From NCBI GenBank assembly GCA_036924085.1, contig JAVGWX010000009.1, forward strand, positions 57,764,331-57,828,330: 64,000 nt of DNA, read 5' to 3'. Under the pieces are notes generated by a model. That model made no database searches and was not told where the DNA came from. It saw nothing but the letters and a program-made list of their open reading frames with translations. The stretch is from Ariolimax columbianus. Taxonomy: Eukaryota > Mollusca > Gastropoda > Stylommatophora > Arionidae. This document shows, one piece after another, positions 52,144 through 63,790 of this stretch (positions within the stretch are counted from its first letter, which is position 1; every line of letters starts with the position of its first letter). Made by a program: the position numbers and the translations under genes.

Positions 52144-52869
52144 GTAAGAATGTGTGTCCATGTTATTGTCTCATCTGTCCATACATGTCTTCAAATGCCA
52201 TGAGGAGGTGCAATCTACTTTTGTGTGGTTGGTCTTGTTTTAAATCCATGCCTTTGTAGTGTTTTATTAAATGTCGTACTATTTCTGTTGTCTTCCTCTT
52301 GGTCTAGAGTTCTTATTTCCAATGTTATAGGCTCTTGAGGTGAATTGTAGGCATTCTTGTCAAATGTCAAAACTATGTATTTCTTTCTCTTTCAATATTT
52401 GTCATGAATGACATTCCAACTTTCTGTGTACATTATATATTAGAACATGAGTTGGTGGCTGAGTGGTTTGGATACTGTGGCATGGTTCAAACCTTAGTTA
52501 CAAGCATAGGTTTTTTTTATATCTATTGTGGGTAGAATACAAACCTAGCTTGCACTCTGTATGTTGACTGCAGGGGTAAGTAGCTTTTATTTCTGAACCC
52601 TATAAATCCTCCTGATGGACTCAATCAATCGAAATAAACTCTATGATGGTAGGCTATATACGAAGAGTAATAAAGTAACTAATATTTTGTATGAACATAA
52701 TATGCTGAATTCATGTAAGTGTTGTCTCCCCTTCACATGTAGAGAAATTGGCCAGTTCATTATGAAATATACATGTTTCTGCAAATTTTTTTTTTTTACT
52801 TGTTCAAATCTTGGGAAGGGCACAAACTCTGGTTCATGAATAGGGTTAGGATTCAGCTCCATTCAGATG

Positions 52870-54985
52870 CCATCTCCATATCGAAAGTCGGCTGTAATGG
52901 ATCTCCAGTGGACTCTACCTCTTGCCGTAATTGTGCAATCTGAGAGGCTTTTTCCAGTCCATCTCCCGATATTATCCACTCACTTAAAGCGTTGTCTGCC
53001 TCTTAAACCACTGCCTTCTACCCTGCCCTCCAGTATGGTCTTCAACAAGGAGGTATATCTTGTTATACGACCAAAATAACGTAACTGTCCAACCCTGATT
53101 TCGGTCATTAATTGTCTTTTTACCTCCAACTTTTCCAATACCTCCAAATTTATTTTCTTGTCTTTCCAAGAAATATGACCCAATCTTCTATATACCAACA
53201 TTTCAAAGGCTCAATACTCTTTTTCAAGTTTTTATTCATTGTCCTTGTTTCTATGCCATAAAGTAGTGATGAATATACATAACACCCGGCAATTTTCAAT
53301 TCCAAATTCTAGTTTATATGTTTGAATCTCAGAATGTGTTGGATGTTGTCAAATACCATCTTGGCCATACCTTTCTGATTTCATTTTCACAGCTGCCTTC
53401 TTCCGTTATTATATGACCTAGATAGGAGAAACTTTGTACCTGTTCAAGTAATTGATCTATTATTTTTATCTGCATACATGGTTTCTTGTTACTTTATCCC
53501 AATTATCATAGTCTTTGTTTTCTTTATGTTTATGTCTAATCCAAACTCTTGACTTATTGTGTATATTGTTGTCACAAGCTCCTGTAATTCTTGCTCACTT
53601 TTTGCCATCAAAACTGTATCATCCGCAAATCTTGTTGATTGTTCATTGCCACTCCTCCAATGACAAGCCCTGGCATCCCCTCTATCTGTTTGAATATTTC
53701 TTGTGTGTGGATACTAAAAAGACAAGAGGATACTACACATTCCTGTTTCACTCCTCTTTTTACATCTATACTTGCAGATCATAACTTTCCTGATTTTACT
53801 GTAGCAGTTTGTTCCCAGTACAGATTACGGAGCAGTCTTATGTCTTTACCATCTAGAATTATTACTTGGAGACATGTAATTAACTTTTCATGTTGGACTG
53901 TCAAAAGTCGTCTGGTAGTTTATAAAGCAAATATAAATGTCATTATGTATTTCTATATATTTTTCTGTCAAAGTTCGCAAACAGGAAATTGCTTCCCTTG
54001 TTCCATTAAACTTTCTAAAACCAAATTGTTCTTCTGACACTTCTCTCTATTTTACCTCTTATTCTCTTTTGTATGATCTTGGGTAGTATTTCAATTGTGT
54101 GACTCTTTAGACTTATTGTTCTAAAGTCTGAACATTCTGTTGCATGAGGTTTTTCGGAAGTGTTATAAACGTAGAGGTTTTCAGGTCTGTTAGTATGCAT
54201 TCAGTATTGTATATGTTATTACACAGATCAGTGAGTATATATATACCAAATTCCTCTAGTGCCTCTATCATTTTTATGTTTATGGAGTCCGGCCCTGTTG
54301 CTTTCCCTTTTTTCATAGTTCTTATCACATTTACCACCTCTGATCTTAGGATGCTGGGTCCTTCATTATCATATGTTGATGGTTTGGCTTCGCGACTGTC
54401 CTCAAAAAGCTCCCTTGTGTATTCCGCCCATCTGTTCGATATGTCATTCTTATCCATAAAAATGGCACCATTCTTATCTCGGATGCATCCCCCACTCTGG
54501 GTTACCTGTGTATTGTTTGTTGTTTTCTTTATTTCTATATGCATTTCTCTGGTTTTGTGTTTTAGTCCCATGTCTTCTATTACCTTGCATTTTTCTTCTA
54601 ACCACTGTTCTTTGGCCAGCCTGCACATTGTACGTATCTCTTTGTGTAGTATGAATATGCAGGAGTGTTTTTAGCCTTCTTTCTATCTGCCATTTTAGTT
54701 AAGATGTCATCTGTCATCCATTCTTGGTTTTTCCGAAGTTCTTTATCTGGTAATGATTTATTTGCTACTTGGATACTGATTTTTAAACGTTCCCATTTAG
54801 TGTTTATTCTCTGCTCTGTGTTTCCTTCCTTGTCCTCTGATTGTAAGTTTTCATACACCTTCTTTACTGCTACCTGGTACTTTTGCCATATATCTGGTTG
54901 TTTTAGCGCTGACCTGTCTTTATTAAGTGTCTACACTGATTTTGAGTTGTATATGCACTTTCATACATGTTGGATTGTGGTCTGA
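52870..54985 (-). mobile_element. Longest LINE copy: RTE-like ORF2, frames broken
   Basis: Read from 54985 to 52870 on the - strand it covers the pre-RT linker (RTMKKGKATGPDSINIKMIE, LTDLKTSTFITLPKN), an FGFRK-like segment near 54000-54030, the RT core in broken frames, then KTILEGRVEGSGLRGRQRFK near the 3' end. At least four frameshifts or stops. About 2.1 kb long, 5'-truncated, no endonuclease. Confidence 0.8.
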
Positions 54986-55384
54986 ATTGATGTCTCCTCC
55001 GGGGTATGTCTTGTAAGGATTATGGTTACGGTAAGAGTTGGTAAGAGAAGAGACCAGTTTACGGAATGGGCAAAGAGTTCAGATCACTGAATGGGCAGAA
55101 ATTGTTCATTTCATAAAAGGGTCAATTTCGTTATTAGGACAAAACATATACAAGGAGAACGTTTCATTCTCCAAGGCTAGATAGATGGAACACTTTATAT
55201 GTTATTGTTGCTGTCAATACCACTCATACTTCAGTTAGATGCTCTTGACGTTCTTTGGCGGTAGGTTACAGTGGCCCTCCTCTCATCTCGAGGCGTTCTT
55301 GAGAAATGAATCTGGGTGCTCCTGACTAGTGCAAGGCTCCTCAGTAAGTTCACTATGGGGATTGTTGTTGATCCTCATTATAAA

Positions 55385-55568
55385 TAGAGGCCTACAGTGT
55401 CTAGAAAAGAGAAGAATTCGAGGTGATTTAATACAGGTTTATAAGATAATCAAAGGAAAGGATAAATTAGAGTATAACAAGTTTTTTAAAATACAGCCGC
55501 CTTCAAGATCAAGGGCGCCCAGCCACAAATTAATTAAAGAAAGGTCCAGATTAAATACCAGGAAATAG
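55385..55568 (+). mobile_element. CR1-like LINE 3' fragment hosting a SINE
   Basis: + frame: [54 protein letters not shown]. Interrupted at 55568 by SINE family S copy 5. Confidence 0.8.
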
Positions 55569-55815
55569 GGGGAAGGCATGGGCTAGTAGTTAAGTGACAC
55601 GGCTCACAATCCGAAGGTGCTGGGTTCGTTCCCCAATCACAGCACCGGCCGTTATCCTGGGGAATCAAACCGTTAGAAAATGCAGGAGGAAGCAGACCCT
55701 TACATAAAATGCATGCCGAAGTCAGATGCACTGGGTCGACATGCACAAAATAAAAACCACAGTGCAACGCACACCGCCTTGTGGGTTCGAGAAAATAAGA
55801 CGAACGCAAAAAAAA
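55569..55815 (+). repeat. tRNA-derived SINE family S, copy 5
   Basis: aaggcatgggctagtagtta, agtgacacggctcacaatcc, gggttcgttcccca (box B), gcaggaggaagcagaccctt, ending aataagacgaacgc plus A13. Inserted into CR1-like 3' coding text. Confidence 0.9.
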
Positions 55816-55990
55816 AAAAATCTAGAATCGGCTCAAACCCTGATGAGACCTAGCTTTCTCTTTCAGGGTGAAATAACGACCTAGCCTGCATAGTAATTGT
55901 CAGTACAAGCAGTCTTTATTCCTCAAACATGTAAACCTTCCATGACAGCCTCTCCTATGAGGAAAATGCAGTAATTATTGGTATCTGCAG

Positions 55991-56145
55991 CAGCCTCTTC
56001 TGTGTCTCCAGCTGACCGAGGGAAGTTATTTGTCACTGAGAAAAGATTTTTGAAGTATCTTGTGGGCAGAGGTTTCCTGGTCCAGCTCTATGCCATGACT
56101 CAACAAAGAAACTTGGCAGCGGTCCAAGTTTTACGTAAAGTAAAG
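55991..56145 (+). CDS. Exon-like segment of an unrecognised protein
   Basis: 155 nt open in one frame from acceptor tatctgcag to donor gtatgg. It encodes SPADRGKLFVTEKRFLKYLV, then GRGFLVQLYAMTQQRNLAAV and QVLRKVK: a basic amphipathic pattern with no repeat similarity that I see. It starts needing one upstream base, so it cannot follow HDAC6 e18 directly (e18 ends with two bases). It ends in phase 0 and joins in frame to 61940-62016. I do not recognise the family. It could be an internal exon of another gene or a chance ORF. Confidence 0.35.
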
Positions 56146-56254
56146 GTATGGGGCAGGCTACCATATCCCATGAACTGTGTAAGTTATAAATCACAAAGGG
56201 GAAGAACATGAAGACTTTCCCCCTAGCTAGATAGAACAGGAACTTCTAAGTAAC

Positions 56255-56970
56255 AAAGAGCAGTAAAGATGGCACCATACTGGCTGTTGGTCTAACATTG
56301 CTGCGGTGTTTTAGTTCATAATGGATGCTGCTAGGCCATGAATGTGCCTGGAATTCACATTAAGTCGACGACTTACACTTGTGTCCATGGAAAAATGTTG
56401 TTTTCCATTTGGACTGGTGTATTTGTTCATTATTTTTGTTTTCTTCCCTCCGATTATCCTGGCATGGCATCTGCTATATGAATTAATACTACGGTTAAAC
56501 CTGTCGTATTTCATGGTCTAGTTCGCATGGCTGAACTTCACGAGATTGGGGCCCTTTGCCCTAGCTGCATGTAGCGTCGGTTAGGTGTGGCTGTGAAATG
56601 TAGACACAGAACTATAATAGACTAGAACATGCTGCCCGAGAGAGATGCCCAACACATCACTTACACGCTGAGTGATGTGCCTACGTCCACGTGTGGATAT
56701 GTGAAAGGTAAGACCCACAACGATATATGTCATCCCCCTCGGTGCCTTACGGGATACCTGTTTACCGAAAGGACTTCGGGAGTAAACTCTGAGGAAAAAC
56801 CTACATCCTGTGCTATCTTCAGTTGTCTCGATAATATCTTGCCACTGGCCAAAAGTAGCTCAGGACGTGAGTGAGGTTGACAAATGGTGGACTTTCTTCC
56901 TCTCTTTAATCCAAATCACCATGCTAGCCACCCATTTCAGCGGATACAGAAAGAGTGGTTTTCATCACAT
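56255..56970 (+). repeat. Two adjacent dispersed repeats
   Basis: 56255-56650 is the partner of 46145-46650; 56740-56970 the partner of 36641-36860. Their adjacency here only suggests they may be parts of one longer element. No coding signal. Confidence 0.55.
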
Positions 56971-57490
56971 GTGTGGACGAACATCAAGTAACAACTTTCC
57001 ACTTTCAACAACAGTCTCCTTTGGTTAAATTAGTTCTTGTTGACCATCTTAAGAGTATGGCAGCTGGCATTGGATTAGCCCTAATAAAGACTGAATTATT
57101 TGGTATTATTGTGTCCCTGTCAATAAGGAAGTTGGAAACGGATACAGTTAATTCCCTAGGGTGTCTATTACCAGTGATGTCATGCTCTCATCTCTGTACT
57201 TATCTGTAATTCGCTGTTTCATGTGTCAGTTGTTTCTATATCTGCACCACATGGGCTCATAAGTCAGGGGTTTCCATACCCCTTGGGTGTCTGGGAACCA
57301 CATAACTAGGATAAAGGACCCTGTCTCCAGTTGTAGCCAGTTTGTGCACAGTATTTGAGATTTGCAGTTTTTCTATAAAATAATGAGATAAAACCCACAT
57401 TATTACTTTTCATTTGCTGTTCCTCGCAATTCACTTGTCTTCTTCTTCTTCTACTCCTTCGTCTTCTTATCTTTCTTCTTGATTTAACAT

Positions 57491-57725
57491 TTTTTATTTG
57501 CGTTTGCCTTATTTTTTTATTCCCCAAGGTTGCACTATGTTTTTATTTTGCACCTGTTGGCCCAGTGCATCCGACTTCGGCATGCATTTTATGTAAGGAT
57601 CTGCTTCCTCCTGTATTTTCTAAGGGTTTGTTTCCCCAGGGTAAAGGCCGGTGTGGTGATGGGGATCGAACTCAGCACCTTTGGATTGTGAACCATGTCA
57701 TTTAACCACTAGCCCACGCCGTCCT
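57491..57725 (-). repeat. tRNA-derived SINE family S, copy 6
   Basis: Reversed: gcgtttgccttatttttt, tgcatccgacttcggcatgc, gggatcgaactcagcacctt (box B), ttaaccactagcccacgccg. Preceded by a CTT-rich tract at 57437-57480. Confidence 0.88.
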
Positions 57726-58707
57726 CGATTTTTCAATTCTAAGAACCATCATCACACAAGAGACATTCCCATAAGGCAAATAAGGCAAACGCAAAAAAAA
57801 AAATATATAAATTTAAAATAACGGTAATGATTGCAAGTGGCTAGCAACCTCATCATGTACAATCTTTGCTAGGAAAATAACCACTGCATATACTGAATAC
57901 ATGTTCACTGTAAAGTGGTCAGCTGTAGTGAAGGACCCTTGCTTCAATCAATCAAATCTAAATGTAAAGTTAAACCTTATCAGCCACTGCTGTCGGAGAT
58001 GAAGTGTTAGAGACTTCAATGTGCCAAGCTTCGTCATTTTTATGAGGCGTATTGACCTTCCTCGCTGCTTTTTTCATCATACCTACTAACACAAAGCCAG
58101 GTGCTTATTTACAGCTGAGTCGTCTGTAGCGTGTTAACTTGTATTGAATCCGCGACAGTTGTGTACCCTTCCTCGCTGCATTTCCATCCCCAAACAGTAA
58201 ACGAGGTCCCCATTTACAGCAGAGTCGACTGGAACTTGTCGGCAACGAGAGTTGAACCCCGTACCTTTGCATTAAAAATCGAGCACTCTACGGCAACACT
58301 AACCAGACACATAAACCACACGCAAACTAATAAAAGCATTAACGAATCTCAGAACTGCGGTCGACAAATTCACCCCGCTATTGGACAAAAGTTAGCCAAT
58401 GACGCCATCGGATGTTGTAATGCCCTAAATACCTCACCATTCGCCTCTAGGCTTTAAAGGCAGCCATTTTGGTCTGCGGACAGAACTCTTATGTCATATA
58501 TCGCGTCGGTTGGCCCTAACATGTTGCTTGCAGCTGGTTTAGAGCCGCCACCCCTGAACATCGGACATATTTATGGCTCAGTTTAAAACCCAAAACAAAA
58601 TCACATTCGGTCTTTTCAGCCTAGTTACTGAATCACCGGCTATAAAGCAGGGCTGACCAACTTCCGGTCAGGAAACAGTCTCTCCCCCCCCCCCCCGATT
58701 GTATTTC

Positions 58708-58900
58708 TTCTTAGTTCGTTCGTTCGTTCTCAAAACTCCCGCTATCAAGCCCTGAAAAAGGCTCTGCAAACAGCAGGATGTAGTCCATAGAACGGAATAC
58801 GTTGTGTTGTAGTTCTACTTAACCAGTCTACTCTGCTGCATCCTGTTATCCAGTATCATCGCGTGGAGGTGTATACGGGTCTTGGCAGCTCCGATTAACT
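58708..58900 (-). repeat. Dispersed family Z, copy
   Basis: ttcttcttagttcgttcgtt, ctcaaaactcccgctatcaa, gcaaacagcaggatgtagtc, ggtcttggcagctccgatta. Preceded by a C-rich run (58685-58697). A separate piece lies at 59510-59625. Confidence 0.65.
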
Positions 58901-59224
58901 CTGTCCTACATCACACTCTTGCACAATTTTCACACGCGCCCTCAGGGTAGGACCCTTCCATTGCACTTTGATTCGGCTGGCTTCTGAGAGCGCACATAGC
59001 ATAGGTACATACAGACGCACGCATACATCCAAGCACTGGTTATGCGTCTTAATATCACCCAGTTGACTATGGTCTGGGGTGGAATATGCGCGCATCCGCC
59101 AGTAGAAACTAGTGAGGCAAATACATAAAATAAATAAAAATAATTCTCTGGCCCTGACGCTAGCTGTCGGATGTATTTAATCTGACCCACCTTCACTTTA
59201 AAAAAAAATATTTAGTCCAAACAG

Positions 59225-59500
59225 GAAAGAACTGCAGCCATTCCGACAGGATTACTTATTGCTTCGAATGCCCACAATACGTAGCTTCATTCTTTTGTGC
59301 GCCCTGAAAAGGACGTTAAGTGGCGAGTTGCGGTAGTTTTCTTCACATCCCGAGCGTGCTGATGAAGGTGGACCACTGTTATCCAGGCGGATGTGCTATG
59401 CTTGGCCTCATCTGTTTGACACTCATTACTACGGGGATCACGTAGATTCACATCTCGTTAGCCAGACTCCCTTGACAACAGCCTGTTTCCAGGGACGCTA
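59225..59500 (-). repeat. Dispersed family Y, copy 2
   Basis: gccctgaaaaggacgttaag, cacatcccgagcgtgctgat, gaaggtggaccactg, ggggatcacgtagattcaca, ccagactcccttgac. Same orientation as 5330-5655. Confidence 0.6.
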
Positions 59501-59649
59501 AATGCTCTATTGCAACCGTTTATCCAGGATCATGGCGTGGAGGAGTAAAAGAGTCTTCGCTGTTGGTAGCAATCAGCTTTGGATCGCTTACCGCTGCAGC
59601 TCATATACTGCTCAGCATCTTGATCCCCAGGTTCTTATAATTGAAGACG

Positions 59650-60240
59650 GGTATTCGTAAAGCGGGTGTTTGTATAGCGGTGCTAATGATTTAAGAGCAG
59701 TACTCTGTCAACTATGCCAGCAGTCCGCACCAAAAAGAGTAGTGGTACAGTGGGTTCCATCCCACTGTAACATCCAAGGCAACGAGGAGGCAGACAGACT
59801 GGCAAAAGAAGGTGCAGGATTACTACAACCAGATTCTAGTATGACCTACGAAGAGTCCAACATGTTTATTAGGGCCAGATAGATGGCCAAATGGGAAACA
59901 GAACATACTGGCTACACAAAAATGATGCCTACTACCAGTTGAACAGAAGAGAGCAGGTCGTGGTCTTCAGACTTCACACTGGCCACAATAGACTGAGGTA
60001 CCACCTATTCAACAAATTGAAAATAGGTGGCACTGACGAATGCTCGTGTGGTACCGGGAAAATGACCGCTAAACATCTGCTGCAAAACTGCCCAACATAC
60101 GAGGATCAGAGAAAGCACATGTGGCCATCACCAGTGCTAACACTAGACAAGCTCTATGGCAGTGCCGACAGCCTCAGGATGACAGCTGCTTTCTTCGAAC
60201 AAATTCAAGTTGACGTCTGACAGCGTACGAAGAAGAAGAA
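59650..60240 (+). mobile_element. RNase H-type LINE 3' end, best preserved copy
   Basis: + frames: KRVVVQWVPSHCNIQGNEEA then DRLAKEGAGL (RNase H end with the P.H.NI.GNE.AD.LAK motif), then REQVVVFRLHTGHNRLRYHL and [20 protein letters not shown] with the Cys/His tail, ending [17 protein letters not shown] and stop at 60220. Tail gcgtacgaagaagaagaag. Only one stop and one shift disturb it. Confidence 0.88.
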
Positions 60241-60813
60241 GTATAGCGGTGCACTACTGCATTTGTTATTATTGTCACAAGAGTGCTCCCAGCTCTCCTT
60301 TCTCCCAGTTGGAGTAAAATGAAGATATTTATTGTATCTGTTTTGTTATTGTCTGTACTGCTCAAGATAAATTTATTGTTGAACTTTCAAAATGATTGGT
60401 CTATCTTTTTCGTTCACTGCAGTAGAGACCAGTTTCTATTTTAAAATAATAAAACTAAATACATTGCGTTTCTTTTCATCCTTATTATGCTGCGTGCACT
60501 TAGTTACTTACATCTTACTTACTTTCGTCTCAACTCATCTGTCCGTGTTTAATATTTATTTATTTTTTCTCAGTTTTTTCCGATATCTTTCACCATTTTT
60601 TCCTCAAACTGAGTGCGTTCTGTGTTGCGCCGAACGAGCGAGTGTATCCGACTTCGTCTCTGGTATTTACAAATGGGTTTGCTTTCTATATGGGTACGGC
60701 CTTGCAGTTTCGTGGATACGAAGGTTAGCAAATATGGGTTGTGAGCCTGTGCCACGCACCGCATCGCCACGCCTCATTCCCCCTCGTCAGTGTCTGAAAT
60801 ATTGAATCACCCA

Positions 60814-60862
60814 TCGTTCTCTCTCTCTCTCACTCACTCTCTCTCTCTCTCTCTCTCTGTTC
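60814..60862. repeat. (CT)n microsatellite
   Basis: ctctctctctctcactcactctctctctct. 60240-60810 and 60870-61180 show nothing recognisable. Confidence 0.9.
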
Positions 60863-61189
60863 CTCGATCTATCATTCTCTCCCTCCACCCACGCCGTGCT
60901 TGTATTTTTCTCTGCTGCTCTCCGTTATATAACTGTCCTGGCTAGTGCTGCACTTGATGGTAATTAAAGAATTGGCTTCCAAATTATCCATAATGGAGAC
61001 GTTATATGTTGATCGGAGTGACGTGCAATAATCAATCACTCACCAACCATGCAATCGATGAATCCAGAGGAGTTTGATAGCCGCTGCGGGTAAAATAGGA
61101 GAGCGTTTTAGTTTGACGAAGTTGAAGTGTGTACAACCAACGGGATGCATCAACCGTCAACATATATATTCTTCACAATTGGCTGAGAA

Positions 61190-61354
61190 AGAGATAGACA
61201 GAGAGACAAGTAGGTGGACAGACAGATAGATATATAGGTAGATAGATATATAGATAGATAGATATATAGATAGATAGACAGACAGACAGATATATATATA
61301 TATATAAATATATATATATATGTATATATATATGTATGTATATATATATGTATG

Positions 61355-61386
<32 letters not shown>

Positions 61387-61415
61387 TATGTAGAGAGAGA
61401 GAGAGAGAGAGAGAG
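61190..61415. repeat. GATA/TATA/GAGA compound microsatellite
   Basis: gatagata runs, (TA)n and tatgtatg blocks, then (GA)n. The long ORFs across it are artefacts of low complexity. Just beyond it, agagataaatacattgtaca, gtcatgagtttgcccggagt is duplicated in tandem at 61430-61525. Confidence 0.93.
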
Positions 61416-61534
61416 AAGCAGACATACAGAGAGAGATAAATACATTGTACAGTCATGAGTTTGCCCGGAGTGAAAGAGAGAAAGATAAATACATTGTACA
61501 GTCATGAGTTTGCCCGGAGTGAAGTGATGTCGGT

Positions 61535-61870
61535 TCCATGCTGTTGTTGTTTAATGCCCACAATGAGTAGGTTTACTCTTTTGTGCGTCCTGGAAAAAAA
61601 AGCGTTAAGTGACGAGTTGCAATAGCTTTTCTCACATCTTGAACGTGCTGATGAAGGTGGGCCGGGTCCTCCATGCGGCTGTGCTATGTTTGGCTTCATC
61701 TGCGTGACTCTCACTGCTGCGGGGATCATGTCAATCTCCCACCTCGCTAGCCAGACTGCTAAGGACAGCCCGTTTTCATGGATGACTAAATGGGAGTCGA
61801 GGTGAGGGTCTTGGTCGGTATATTTTGCCTGACCCTGACTAACATGTCTGATCAGTATGTTTTGCCTGGC
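61535..61870 (-). repeat. Dispersed family Y, copy 3
   Basis: gtttactcttttgtgcgtcc, cgttaagtgacgagttg, cgtgctgatgaaggtgggcc, ggggatcatgtcaatctccc, ggtcttggtcggtatatttt. Same orientation as copies 1 and 2. Confidence 0.6.
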
Positions 61871-61939
61871 CAGGCGTTAGTCTTCCTCCATACAACAAAC
61901 AATACCCAGCATCATCATTGTGTGCCATATTCTTTCCAG

Positions 61940-62016
61940 AAAGCAGTATCCGTTACTGCAGCACTGAATGAATTGCTGTTTCCAGCAAGTCGGCCCTCGT
62001 CATACAAGGACATTTT
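61940..62016 (+). CDS. Second exon-like segment, in phase with 55991-56145
   Basis: 77 nt after a good acceptor (cattctttccag-type, pyrimidine-rich) and before donor gttagt. It encodes KAVSVTAALNELLFPASRPS then SYKDI, phase 0 to 2. Joined to 55991-56145 it reads ...VLRKVK|KAVSVTAALNELL, helix-like across the junction. No family is recognised. It lies between a family Y repeat and a LINE 3' end, so a repeat origin is possible. Confidence 0.3.
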
Positions 62017-62049
62017 GTTAGTAATATCTTGATTCTGGGTTCTCTTCTT

Positions 62050-62460
62050 TGCATACACTATACTGTTCACAATCAGTCTTTCCAGACCAGCGTGTTTATT
62101 CTTATGACTGAAATACCTCAGCTTGTTCCTTGTGATATTGTCAGTAAGCCAATTTTCTGTTATACTTAATGTTGTTGTTGTTTTTTTTTGGCCTTCGCCT
62201 TATTTCTCTAATCCCCAAGGCGGTATGCGTTGCACTGTGGTTTTTATTTTGCACCTGTCCGCCTAGTGCATCCGACTTCAGCATGCAGGATTTGCTTCCC
62301 AGGGGTGCTGTGATGGGGATCGAACCCAGCACCTGCTGGTTGTGAGCCGTGTCACTTAACCACTAGCCCACGCCGTCCCCCCTTTTATACTTATAATTTC
62401 TCTGTTTGCCTTCTTCTCTATCCACGATGTTTTTAGCTTACTTCTTCATCACATTATTTC
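62050..62460 (-). mobile_element. LINE fragment split by a SINE
   Basis: Left part: tcagcttgttccttgtgata, ttgtcagtaagccaattttc; right part: tataatttctctgtttgcct, tcttctctatccacgatgtt. Together they match the GRGRPRR LINE (compare gccaatttt ... ctctatccatgggat at 4.57-4.63 kb). SINE family S copy 7 lies between. Confidence 0.6.
62169..62384 (-). repeat. tRNA-derived SINE family S, copy 7, nested in LINE
   Basis: Reversed SINE with internal deletion: gccttcgccttatttctcta, aggcggtatgcgttgcactg, gggatcgaacccagcacctg, ttaaccactagcccacgccg. A 9-bp target duplication ttatactta is seen at 62160-62168 and 62385-62393. Confidence 0.85.
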
Positions 62461-62514
62461 TTATGTTTTTTTGTTTAGTGTTCACGCCCGGCATGTAGTT
62501 TTTTTAAAGGATGT

Positions 62515-62835
62515 CAGATGGCGACGATGACGCAGCAGATAATGAGCCGAGGACAGTCAGTGACTCATATCTGCTTGCATCAGGGTCATTGGCTCTTAAC
62601 TGACCAGTACTCTATTTCTCCCCCAAGTGGCATTACTGGAAGGAGACTGCATCCTTGTAGCCTGGCTTAGAGATTAGATATCGAAGTTGGAAGGCAAACC
62701 CTGTTAAAAAAAAGCGCTGTGCTGAAGTTGGATGTGTCGGGCTGAAAGGCGCATATATCGCAGCATCACTGTAAACTACGACACAGCGGAACAATCGTCC
62801 ATTTCAGCACGAACGCTGAAGAAGAAGTCGGGTGT
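62515..62835 (+). repeat. Dispersed family Z, + orientation
   Basis: ggacagtcagtgactcatat, ctgcttgcatcagggtcatt, gaagttggatgtgtcgggct, gtaaactacgacacagcgga, cagcacgaacgctgaagaag. It ends with gaagaagaag, the family tail. Confidence 0.6.
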
Positions 62836-62869
62836 CTTCACTGTTTAGAAAGAACACCCCTACCCCAAC

Positions 62870-63060
62870 CCGCTCACACACACACATGCGTGCAGTAACA
62901 CACACCCTGCTAGTGCTAACACACTTGCAAGAACTCACACACATGGGCACCCTCACACACCTGCACGCACTCACACACCTGCACGCACTCACACACCTGC
63001 ACGCACTCACACACCTTCAAGCACTCACACACCTGCACGCACTCACACACCTACACACTT
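62870..63060. repeat. 18-bp CA-rich minisatellite
   Basis: Unit cacacacctgcacgcact with variants, about 9 units. ORFs across it on both strands are repeat artefacts. Confidence 0.9.
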
Positions 63061-63129
63061 ACGCTACACGGATGATTCTCTGTTATCCGGAAAAGAAGTA
63101 CTGGACCTTTGACTTCAGTATCTGGACTC

Positions 63130-63790
63130 TGATACAAGGTCCCAGAACATAGTAGTTCGCGGTCACACAGCGGAGAGCGTCAATGCATTTTCGTATCTCG
63201 GAAGCACAATCTCATCTGACGGACGCAGTAGCCCAGGTACGTCTAGATGGATTGGCCTCGGTGCTTCGGTGATGAACGACCTCTGTCGCGTGTGGAACAT
63301 TAGTACAATATCCCTGAGTTCGAAGCTGCGTATTTACCAGTCGTGTATGATTTCAGTGCTAATGTATTGAGCGGAAACCTGAACTCTGTTGAAAAAGGAC
63401 ATTTGATGACTCGAGTCCATTCATATGCGATATCATTTACGTATTCTTGGTATTCGTTGGTACGATCTCGTACGTAATGTCGAGGTCTCTACTATGACTA
63501 ACCCTCCCAACTGTATCGGACGTCCTGGACTGTTGTCGCCTTTCCCTGTTTGGACATGTTGTCCGACTGGATCAGGAAGTTCCAGCTCAGCAGATCCTTC
63601 TCAAGTCAGTTCAAAGTGCTTAGGCTATCCAACCAGCTGGCTGGAAGCGCAGGAGAGGCCGTCCCCGAAACACGTGGCTTCAACAGATAGCAACTCCCCC
63701 CACCCCCGCTATAGACGAGGTCTGGCAGAACGTCGTTTTGACTAGTCATGGTGGCGTTCGACCGAAGCAACGGGCCTCAGATGCCTAGGC
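63130..63790 (+). mobile_element. Decayed RTE-like LINE fragment
   Basis: + frames: VRGHTAESVNAFSYLGSTIS then SDGRSS (F.YLGS..S.DG), SSKLRIYQSCMISVLMY, and HVVRLDQ-like text in another frame near 63560, ending WSRPKQRASDA-like. Multiple frameshifts. 63790-64000 shows the start of an ATC-rich 3' tail and nothing more. Confidence 0.6.

Noticed and set aside
54144..54674. 176-codon + strand open frame
   Set aside because: It is the antisense of the RTE-like LINE RT region, whose - strand shows RT-type motifs.
57015..57102. Exon-like SPLVKLVLVDHLKSMAAGIG segment with AG and GT borders
   Set aside because: Its exit phase does not fit the segment at 61940 (a stop follows) and its acceptor lies at the edge of a dispersed repeat.
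61150..61505. Three overlapping - strand ORFs of YIYIYI and LSLSLS
   Set aside because: Low-complexity translation of the compound microsatellite.
62600..62660. HYWKE-encoding text as a candidate for the missing HDAC6 helix exon
   Set aside because: It lies in or beside a family Z repeat, with no upstream helix and no suitable acceptor.
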